From positions 1-17,737 of the forward strand of contig JAITIB010000031.1 in NCBI GenBank assembly GCA_031279675.1: 17,737 nucleotides of DNA, written 5' to 3'. This DNA comes from Puniceicoccales bacterium (lineage in GTDB: Bacteria; Verrucomicrobiota; Verrucomicrobiia; Opitutales; UBA953). Each line of letters starts with the position of its first letter. Within the stretch, counting starts at the first letter, position 1. The notes under the pieces were generated by a model that searched no databases, was not told where the DNA came from, and saw only the letters and a program-made list of their open reading frames with translations. Both the position numbers and the translations under genes were made by a program. Positions 1-7,100 of this stretch are shown here, piece after piece.

Positions 1-97
1 CTTCCGCAAGTAGCGTCAACGAGGGCCTACGAGGAAGATCAGGAACCGACTTCAGCCGTGCCCGTACACGCTGTCCTAATAGTAGTGTTTCAGACAG

Positions 98-109
98 TGG
101 TTGCAACCA
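98..109. repeat. 12-bp perfect palindrome
   Basis: TGGTTGCAACCA is its own reverse complement. It lies just downstream of the minus-strand promoter-like motif at 160-141 and could be an operator half-site pair, but a single copy proves nothing. Confidence 0.3.
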
Positions 110-230
110 AGGCCACCCACGATTGTCAGACTCAGCCTCGGCGCAAGCACTTTTTCACCAGTTTTTCACACCTCATGCAACCCGCCTGAAACACCTTTTC
201 AGCCCCGTTTCATTCTCCCCTCAAACCCGC

Positions 231-263
231 ATTTTCTATTTTTGTTGCGAGATTTTCTATTTT
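231..263. repeat. Direct repeat of ATTTTCTATTTT, 21-bp period
   Basis: The 12-mer ATTTTCTATTTT occurs at 231-242 and again at 252-263. The 21-bp phase is two helical turns, which places both copies on the same face of the DNA. It is AT-rich in a GC-rich surrounding. It may be a regulatory site or simple-sequence noise. Confidence 0.35.
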
Positions 264-289
264 CACCCGCGCGTTACTTGAAGGGTTTT

Positions 290-345
290 GGTTCCTCGCT
301 ATTTTGAGTGGGGAACAGCTGTCGAATAGGTTGAGCGGCAATACT
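290..345 (+). mobile_element. Solitary ISL3-family IS end (remnant)
   Basis: The 22 bases from 290 match the terminal repeats at 17467 and 17620 with one difference (GGTTCCTCGCTATTTTGAGT then GG). Further in, GTCGAATAGGTTGAGCGGCAAT resembles GTTGAATAGGGTTGTGGGGAAT inside the 17467 copy, so similarity extends beyond the inverted repeat. The interior of the element would lie to the right, but no transposase coding and no opposite end (CCACTCAAAAC...GGAACC) was found before the ABC ATPase gene at 535. It is therefore a decayed end. The right boundary is approximate. Confidence 0.55.
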
Positions 346-534
346 GATTTCTCAACACGCCTGATACGTCTATTCCCTGCCGCGCTGGTGCTGTGTTTGA
401 TGGCTTCGCAGTCTTTGCCACGTGAAGTCACCGTTCCGTTTGGAAGTGTCTCTGGTGCGAGTGCTTCGCGCTTGCGCTTGGGGGCGTGGGGGGTGAGTGT
501 GGGCGCATTGATGTTGTCCGAGACTCGACAGGCC
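346..534. other. Non-coding stretch upstream of the ABC ATPase gene
   Basis: An open frame runs through here into the ATPase gene, but its translation has no family resemblance, and the conserved ATPase sequence begins at 535. It may contain the promoter of the downstream gene; I see no convincing -35/-10 pair. Confidence 0.4.
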
Positions 535-1227
535 ATGGATACCGCGCCGCTCATCCGGTTGCGTGGGTTGACGAAGACGTATGGGAGCGCGGATGCGGCG
601 TTTCAGGCGTTGCGTGGCGTTGATCTGGATATTGCGCGGGGGGAGTTTGTGGCGATCATGGGGCATAGTGGTTCGGGGAAATCGACATTGATGAACATCC
701 TGGGTTGTCTTGATGTGCCGACGACGGGGTCGTATCACTATCAGGGGATTGCGGTGGAGGGGCTTGACGGGGACCAGCGTTCGCTTTTGCGGCGTCATGC
801 GCTGGGGTTTGTTTTCCAGGGGTTCAATCTGCTTGCGCGCACGAGTGCGCTGGAGAATGTCGAGTTGCCGTTGCTTTACCGCGGGCTTGGGAAGGGGGCG
901 CGGCATGAGCGGGCGTTGGAGGCGTTGACGGCGGTCGGGTTGCCGACGAAGTTGCGCAACACGCCCGCGGAGCTTTCGGGGGGGCAGCAGCAGAGGGTGG
1001 CGATTGCGCGGGCGTTGGTGACGGAGCCGAGCACGTTGTTCGCGGATGAGCCGACGGGGAATCTGGACACGGGGACGACGCGTGAGATCATGGAGTTGCT
1101 GGTGCGGCTCAACGAGGGTTTGGGCATTACGGTGTTGATGGTGACGCATGAGGATGATGTGGCGGCGTATGCGCGGCGGGTGGTGCGCATTACGGACGGG
1201 CTTGTGGCGTCGGATGAGGTGCGGTGA
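535..1227 (+). CDS. ABC transporter ATP-binding protein, MacB/LolD/FtsE type
   Basis: A 230-residue ATPase subunit that would power a membrane complex on the cytoplasmic face. All nucleotide-binding motifs are present: Walker A GHSGSGKST (43-51), Q-loop Gln95 in GFVFQGFNLL, signature LSGGQQQR (147-154), Walker B LFADEP (168-173) and switch His205. The segments STLMNILGCLD and ENVELPLLYRG are typical of the MacB/LolD subfamily, which works with FtsX-like permeases in tripartite export or lipoprotein release. The ATG at 535 was chosen because family similarity begins there; the frame is open further upstream without similarity. No clear ribosome-binding site is visible. The odd point is that no permease or HlyD-type periplasmic partner lies on either side: upstream is IS debris and downstream is mntH. 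The substrate cannot be inferred. Confidence 0.93.
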   Translation: MDTAPLIRLRGLTKTYGSADAAFQALRGVDLDIARGEFVAIMGHSGSGKSTLMNILGCLDVPTTGSYHYQGIAVEGLDGDQRSLLRRHALGFVFQGFNLLARTSALENVELPLLYRGLGKGARHERALEALTAVGLPTKLRNTPAELSGGQQQRVAIARALVTEPSTLFADEPTGNLDTGTTREIMELLVRLNEGLGITVLMVTHEDDVAAYARRVVRITDGLVASDEVR

Positions 1228-1324
1228 GGGGCGGGTGATTTTTGTCTCGAATCTTGTGTGGGCGGGCGGCAGGTTCTTTCGCATGATGTACAAGAACACG
1301 AATGGGGGCGGGGAGGATTCCGGG

Positions 1325-2683
1325 ATGGGGGCGTGGCGGCGGGAGGTGGCGCGGATGAGTTTGCCGGAGGTGCACCGGAGTATTCCTGTGCCGGGGAGTG
1401 GGCGGGCGGTGAAGGGGTCGTTTTGGCGGAAGATGGCGGCGTTTGCGGGCCCGGGGTTTTTGGTGGCGGTGGGGTATATGGATCCGGGCAATTGGGCGAC
1501 GGATTTGGAGGGGGGGGCGAAGTTTGGCTACACGCTTTTGAGCGTGGTGTTGATTTCCAATTTGATGGCGGTGCTCATGCAGCATTTGTGCGTGAAGCTT
1601 GGCATTGTGACAGGGCGCGATCTTGCGCAGGCGTGCCGGGACCATTACCCGAGGCCGGTGGCGTGGTTTCTTTGGGTGTTGTGCGAGCTTGCCATTGCGG
1701 CGTGTGATCTGGCGGAGGTGGTGGGCTCGGCGATCGGGCTGCAGCTTTTGTTTGGAATCCCGCTTGTGTGGGGATGTGTCATCACGGGTGTGGATGTGTT
1801 GTTTGTGCTGTGGTTGCAGAGCCGGGGGTTCCGGTGGATTGAGGCGATTGTGGTGGTGTTGATTGCGACGGTTTCGGTGTGTTTTGTGGCGGAGCTTTTT
1901 TTTGCGCGCCCGAGCATGGGCGGGGTTTTGCTGGGGTTGGTGCCTGAGCGGGCGATTTTGTTCGATCAGCGGATGCTGTACATCAGCATTGGCATCATCG
2001 GGGCGACGGTGATGCCGCATAATCTTTACCTGCATTCGTCGATTGTGCAGACGCGCGCGTTTGAGCGGACGGTGAAGGGGAAGCGCGAGGCGATTCGTTT
2101 TGCGACGCTGGATTTGGTGGTGGCGCTGACGTTTGCGTTTTTTGTGAACGCGGCGATCCTGGTCCTTGCCGCGGCGGCGTTTCACGGCGGGGTGAACCAG
2201 GATGTCACGGAGATCCAGGATGCGCACCGGTTGTTGAGTCCGGTGCTGGGGGTGTCGGCGGCGGGCACGTTGTTTGCGGTGGCGTTGCTGGCGTCGGGGC
2301 AGAATTCGACGCTGACGGGGACCTTGGCGGGGCAGATTGTGATGGAGGGGTTTTTGAATTTTCGCATCGCGCCGTGGTTGCGCCGGTTGGTGACGCGGTT
2401 GATTGCGATTGTGCCGGCGGTGCTGGTGATTGCGATTTGCGGGGAGGACAAGACGACGGAGTTGCTGGTTGCGAGCCAGGTGGTGTTGAGCATGCAGCTT
2501 GGGTTTGCGGTGTGGCCGTTGATGCGGTTCACGAGCGAGCGGAAGAAGTTGGGCGAGTTTGCCAACCCGTGGTGGATAAAGATCCTGGGCTGGGCGACGA
2601 CACTGTTGATCATCGGGCTGAACGTCATGCTCTTGATCGGGGAGTTTGCGGGGCGGGGCGGGGCGGCGCCGGTGGCGCATTGA
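1325..2683 (+). CDS. mntH: NRAMP-family divalent metal (Mn2+/Fe2+) transporter MntH
   Basis: A 452-residue inner-membrane proton-coupled importer of Mn2+ and related divalent metals. The two metal-binding signatures are present: DPGN (53-56) in the first helix, within YMDPGNWATDLEGG, and ATVMPHNLYLHSS (227-239) in the sixth helix. About 11 hydrophobic segments follow the family pattern. The start is uncertain: ATG codons at 1325 and 1355 each have a G-rich upstream stretch that could pass as a ribosome-binding site. Conserved sequence begins at SLPEVHRSIPVP, just after the second ATG, and homologues usually have some ten residues before it, so 1325 is preferred. It lies 97 bp after the ABC ATPase gene on the same strand, and its stop is 3 bp from the stop of the convergent outer-membrane protein gene. 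No metalloregulator site was recognised. Confidence 0.95.
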   Translation: MGAWRREVARMSLPEVHRSIPVPGSGRAVKGSFWRKMAAFAGPGFLVAVGYMDPGNWATDLEGGAKFGYTLLSVVLISNLMAVLMQHLCVKLGIVTGRDLAQACRDHYPRPVAWFLWVLCELAIAACDLAEVVGSAIGLQLLFGIPLVWGCVITGVDVLFVLWLQSRGFRWIEAIVVVLIATVSVCFVAELFFARPSMGGVLLGLVPERAILFDQRMLYISIGIIGATVMPHNLYLHSSIVQTRAFERTVKGKREAIRFATLDLVVALTFAFFVNAAILVLAAAAFHGGVNQDVTEIQDAHRLLSPVLGVSAAGTLFAVALLASGQNSTLTGTLAGQIVMEGFLNFRIAPWLRRLVTRLIAIVPAVLVIAICGEDKTTELLVASQVVLSMQLGFAVWPLMRFTSERKKLGEFANPWWIKILGWATTLLIIGLNVMLLIGEFAGRGGAAPVAH

Positions 2684-2686
2684 GGA

Positions 2687-3379
2687 CTAAAAGCGCCAGG
2701 AGAGGCCGGCTTCAACGGATTGGTGCAGGATGTCGATGGATTTGTATCCGATGAGGTCGGTGCGGTAAACGGGGCCGATGTAGCTTGCGCGGTAGGTGAG
2801 GCTGGCGCAGAGGTGCTCGGTGAGGTTCACGAGGACGTAAGGCTTGATCTGCAGGGACCAGTCCCAGTTGCCGCGGCGGGTGACGCGCCCGTTGGCTCGT
2901 GTCTCGCCGTAGGTGCCGCCCATGCCGGTGCCGACGAGGGCGCCGAGCTCGATGTGGCTTCCGAGTGAATAGGTGGCGCCGGCGTTGAGGTAGAGCATCC
3001 CGGAGTCGAGGCTTTCGTGCTGTGTGGCGCCGGGGGTGTGGCGGTCGCCGGTTGTGGTGAAGTAGAGAAATTCGCCGCCGAATTTCAGTCGCCAGCGGGG
3101 GTATTCCTCGTCGCGCGGGAGCGGGAGCATGATGCCGACAGAGAGGCCCCATCCGGTCTGGTTGCGGACTTCGGAGCCGAGGTCGAACACGTAGAGCGCG
3201 CCGGCGTGGAACTCGGCGCGGTAGTTGGGGGCGGGCGCGCTGTCCGTGGTGAAGCCTGGCAGGTCGCGCAGGGGGGGGATGCCGTGGCTGACCGGGGGCG
3301 GCGTCGTGCCGTGGAGTGCGGTGGCGCACAGGTGGAGTCCGGCGGCGATTCCGGGGAGGAGGCGGGGGCGTGTTTTCAT
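2687..3379 (-). CDS. Putative outer-membrane beta-barrel protein
   Basis: A 230-residue protein of unknown specific function. Residues 1-24 form a signal peptide (basic MKTRPR, then hydrophobic). From about residue 55 there are alternating-residue strands ending in aromatic residues, for example RWRLKFGGEFLYF (95-107), SLQIKPYVLVNL (175-186) and ASLTYRASY (192-200). The protein ends VEAGLSWRF, with the terminal Phe that typifies Bam-inserted outer-membrane proteins. Length suggests an 8- to 10-strand barrel. The start ATG overlaps the stop of the upstream RDD gene by four bases (ATGA), indicating translational coupling. The product could be a small porin-like or OmpW/OmpA-like barrel. The family cannot be fixed by eye. 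Confidence 0.8.
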   Translation of the reverse strand: MKTRPRLLPGIAAGLHLCATALHGTTPPPVSHGIPPLRDLPGFTTDSAPAPNYRAEFHAGALYVFDLGSEVRNQTGWGLSVGIMLPLPRDEEYPRWRLKFGGEFLYFTTTGDRHTPGATQHESLDSGMLYLNAGATYSLGSHIELGALVGTGMGGTYGETRANGRVTRRGNWDWSLQIKPYVLVNLTEHLCASLTYRASYIGPVYRTDLIGYKSIDILHQSVEAGLSWRF

Positions 3380-4020
3380 GGTTGTGTCGTGGTGGTGTCT
3401 TGGGAGGGTGCGGGCGCCGGGGTGTTCCGGATGTCCACGACCTCGGTGCGCGAGAGCCTGTCGTGCAGGCTGCGATGGCGGGAGTGGAAACATGCCATGA
3501 GGAGGTCAAGCAGCCCGACGAGCAGCAGGAGGATGTTGGGGGAGCAAAGGAAGAGGGTTTTCCAAGCCGAGCGGGCGAGTGTCTCGTGGAACCGTGGCGC
3601 GGTGGCGTCGGCGGTGCGCAGGGTGCGCAGGTGAAAGATGCGTTTCCCGGGCGAGGCCCCTTTCATGAAGTGTTCCGTCGCGGTGAAGTAGGCGAGGAAA
3701 ACGGACAGCTGGACGAGGGTGATCTCGCTCACGAGGTTGAGGAGGGGCTCGGGGATGTGGTTGATTTTTTCCGACAGGCTGTGGGCGTTCTGGGAGGCGT
3801 TGAGGGCGGAGGTCTGGCGGAGTCTTTCGTAGTGTGTGGCGATGCCCTCCATCCATGTCCCGAAGGCGGCGAGGGCATCGGGATGGCGGGGGATGACGAA
3901 CCATTTGACGAGGAGCACGGAGCCGAACAGCGCGAGGAGCCAGTCGAGCGAGTGGGCGAGGCTGCGCCAGAGGAAGGGTGCGGGCGGCGGCGGGGGACTG
4001 TTCGGTGCGGGCGCGGACAT
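3376..4020 (-). CDS. RDD-family integral membrane protein
   Basis: A 214-residue inner-membrane protein. Hydrophobic segments lie at about 24-43, 94-115 and 155-178. Hallmarks of the RDD family are visible: an Asp in the first helix (SLDWLLALF, Asp26), the GASPGKRIFHLR loop (121-132) after the second helix, and the C-terminal SLHDRLSRTEVVDI (184-197). A proline-rich N-terminal tail (residues 5-15) precedes the first helix. RDD proteins are poorly characterised, and some have been linked to ion transport; nothing here specifies a substrate. The gene is first in a two-gene unit with the outer-membrane protein gene, which it overlaps by four bases. It lies downstream of a strong terminator of the autotransporter gene, so it probably has its own promoter between 4021 and 4080. 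Confidence 0.85.
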   Translation of the reverse strand: MSAPAPNSPPPPPAPFLWRSLAHSLDWLLALFGSVLLVKWFVIPRHPDALAAFGTWMEGIATHYERLRQTSALNASQNAHSLSEKINHIPEPLLNLVSEITLVQLSVFLAYFTATEHFMKGASPGKRIFHLRTLRTADATAPRFHETLARSAWKTLFLCSPNILLLLVGLLDLLMACFHSRHRSLHDRLSRTEVVDIRNTPAPAPSQDTTTTQP

Positions 4021-4080
4021 GGCGTGTGGTCTATGCGGCTGCGTCAAAAGGGGAAGCGTTTTGTTTGTGTGTTTCCTGGG

Positions 4081-4116
4081 AAAAACAAAACCGGGCGGGG
4101 GCACCCCGCGCCGGTT
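4081..4116 (-). terminator. Strong intrinsic terminator after the autotransporter gene
   Basis: Read on the minus strand, AACCGG-C-GCGGGG-TGC-CCCCGC-CCGGTT folds into a stem of about 12 GC-rich pairs with one bulged C and a three-base loop (plus-strand 4116 to 4089). It is followed at once by TTTTGTTTTT (4090 to 4081). It sits 28 bp past the autotransporter stop codon and separates that transcript from the RDD/outer-membrane pair. Confidence 0.85.
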
Positions 4117-4143
4117 TCAAGAGTTTCGGGCGGGTGCCCCGGG

Positions 4144-7100
4144 TCAGAAACGCAGGCGGTATGCGAGGTTGAGGGACCAGGGCCGGGTGTATTTGGATCC
4201 GAACGCGCATTCGTAGTCGAGATGGACTTGCTGTTCGGGATCGAGCTGCCAGGCGATGCCGAAGCCGAGCGTGGCACGGGTGCCGTCGGTGTTGGGCGTG
4301 AGTTTGTCCTCGCCGGGGATGCGGATGCTGCCGCCGAGGCTGGATTGCTTTTCGATGCCCGCCTTGGCGTAGGGTTGGATGAGACCGTTGTCGCCGGTGT
4401 CGAGGGTTTTTCCGACGCGCAGCCCGACGCCGTAGCGGAAAATGTCGCTGTCGCCCGTGAGGACGCGCACGTCGGAGGCGGTGCCGGTGCTTTGCGCGGT
4501 GTAGGTCTCGGAGAAGACGTGCGTGTAGGCGAGCTGGGCGCTGGGCTCGACGAACCAGTTTGCGCGGAGGTTGACGCGGCGTCCGAATTCGAGGGAGAAG
4601 CCGAAGGCGTAGTTGTCAAACTCGCCGTGGTAATTCCCGGCGTCGTAGCTGGAAGTGAAATACTGGCCCTTGAGGGTGCCGTCGGCATACCAGCCTTTTT
4701 CGTGATACCAGGTGGCGTAGAGGCCGAACGCGGGCGAGTCGGTCGAGCCTTTGCTGTTGCTTTCCTCCTCAAGGTTGCGGGTGGCGTGGAGGAATCCGAC
4801 GAAGCCGCCGAGGTAGAGCTGTCCGAACTGGCCGAGGGAGACTGCGTGGTCGTAGCCGGCATCAAAGCCGTATTGGTATTCGGTGAATTTGCCCAAGTCC
4901 TGGATTTTCAGGTCAACATCCACCTGCTGGGCGTGCCCGCGCAGCCAGAATCCGTTGTTGAGCCCGGGCGTTCCGGCTTGCGCGCCGGTTCCGGCGGCGG
5001 GCTCGGGCGCGGGTGGTGGCACGGCGGCCCCCGCGGTGGCGTCGGCCTTGGCGTGGTTGTTGTAGGCGGCGTAGTATTCGGGGGGGATGGCGGCGCGCTT
5101 GGAGAGGGCGACGCGGAGTTCGCCAAAGCGTTTGTGGAGGCTGTCGAGTTGCGAGAACCAGCCCATGGACATCGCGCCGGCGGTGTTGAAGATGTTTTTG
5201 CCGAGGGTGCTGTAGGCGGTTCGCCCGAAGGCGTAGGTGCCGTTGCCGCCGGGGGTCAGGTAAAACCGGTAGGCGCCGGAATCCACCGAGCCTGTGAAGG
5301 TGCCGCCGCCGTGGTTGTTCTTGGCCTCGATGACGACGATGTTGCGTCCGCTGTCCCTGGTGAGGGTGTCGGGGTTGAGCGTGATGTCGGTGAACTGGAC
5401 GGTGTGCTCGCCGGTGATGTTTCCGGTGATGGTGAGCTTGTCGCTTTGCGTGGGGTCGAGGAGATCCACGGTCAGGTGAAGGGTCCCGTCGCCGCTCAGG
5501 TTGCCGTCCCAAGTGATGCGGGCGGGCTCGTAGTAATTGGCGGAGTTGAAGTATATGTTGCCGTGGTTTTCCACGTTGCCGTGGATGTTGTTCACGGTGG
5601 CGCTGGCTCCCGCCCGGTTGATGAGTTTGCCCGAGGTGTCGTAGGTGTCCTTGGAAACCTTGGTGGCGGGGTCCGTGGTGCGCGTGAATCCGCCGGCGAG
5701 GACGCCGTTGAGGGTGAGGGTGCCGTTGTTTTCCAGTTCCTTGACGTAGAGGGTGTTCGCGGTGAGGGTGCCGTTGTTGGTGAGTTTGTCGGCGGCGGTG
5801 TATTGGAGTTTCGTTTGCACGTTTTGCGCGGGGTTGGTCTCGCGCACCATGCCGCCGGCGATGATGCCGTTGGTGGTGGCGGTGCCTTCGTTGACGAAGG
5901 TTTTGACGTGGTAACTGCCCGAGCCGGTGAGGGTGCCGTTGTTGATGAAAGTGCCTCCGCCGGTGTAGGTGAGCTTGGTTTCGCGATCGACGCTGTCCTT
6001 TTCGATGACTTTGGCCCCGGTGAGGATGCCGTTGATGCTGTTGGTGGATTTTGTGTCGGTAAGTGTCAGGATGCCGGTGGTGCCGAGGGTGTGTTCGGCG
6101 TTGGCGTTGAGGTTGTATCGTTTGAAGGCCTGCTCGGTGTCTTTGGCGTCGAAAATGCCTCCGGTGACGGAGACGTAGTTGGCGGATTCGAAGATTTTGT
6201 CCGCCCCGGCAACGAGGGTTCCGCTGCTGAGGGTGACGGTGCCCTGGATGCCGTTTTCACGGGTGAAGGTGAGCGTGTTGTTGTCGCCGTCGCTGTTGAC
6301 GCCAATGTTCACGGTGAGGTTGCCGTCGCCGTTGATCGGGATGTCCATGGTCGCGGGGAATTTCGCGCTGCTTGAGGAGTTGAGCGTGAGTGTGCCGCTG
6401 GTGACGTCAAGTGACTTGAGCCCGTAGCTGAGGTAAATGCCGGTGGTTTGCTTTGCAGGGTCGTCATCGGTGGGGGTGTCCTTGACGCCGTAAACGGCGA
6501 TGTATCCGTAAGCGGCCTTGACGTTGCCGCCGTAGATGATTTCGCGCGTGTTTTCGCGCTGGGTCTCATCGTCGCTGAAGACGACGTTCGTTGTTGCGGT
6601 GGCGTCGTTGATGGCGAGGCCGAGCTGTTGGGAGGTGCTGGCGAGGCTGGAAGCTGTGACTTCGACGAGGAGGACGGCGTTGGGGATGATCGTGGTGCTG
6701 GCTCCGTCGGTGAGGAGCTCGGTCACCGTGAGGTTTTCATTGGCGTAAACGTCGAGAATTCCCGGGTTGGTGGGGAGCGATGAGACGTTGGCGGGGAAAT
6801 TTGCCAGCTTGATGGTGGTGCCGCCGATGGTGATGTCCTTGACGACAAGGGTTTGCACGGGGGTTTCCCGGTTGTTTGTGAAATCGAGCGCGAGGACGCC
6901 GCCGTTGAGCTCGACCGTGGCTTGGGAAAGGGCGAGCCGGGGGGTGGCGTTGTTGACGAGCCAGGTGCCGCCTTGCAGCTCGACAGTGCCTTGGAAACGC
7001 GCGGCGTCGGCCTCGGTTTCGTCGCTGATGCCTGCGCCGCCGTCGGTGTTTGCCCCGAGGGAAAATGTGTTCTTGGCGTTGATGACGAGGCGTGCGCCGC

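Larger units (their letters stand above)
1..289. other. Gene-free stretch at the left edge
   Basis: No reading frame here looks like a protein. Plus-strand frame 1 is open from the window edge to the stop at about 187-189, but its translation has no recognisable motif. What can be seen is a 12-bp perfect palindrome (98-109), an AT-rich 12-bp direct repeat (231-263), and on the minus strand an A-tract followed by CTTGCGC (160 down to 141) that resembles a UP element plus a -35 hexamer. Low coding signal and adjacency to an IS end at 290 suggest an intergenic region or decayed DNA. Confidence 0.5.

Noticed and set aside
304..534. Upstream extension of the ABC ATPase by 77 codons.
   Set aside because: The extension begins inside the IS terminal repeat and has no similarity to the family; the conserved N-terminus starts at the ATG at 535.
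3316..6375. Plus-strand open frame of about 1019 codons opposite the autotransporter, RDD and outer-membrane genes.
   Set aside because: Its translation is low-complexity (Val, Gly, Glu, Ala) with no domain. It is the antisense shadow of C-rich third codon positions in real minus-strand genes.
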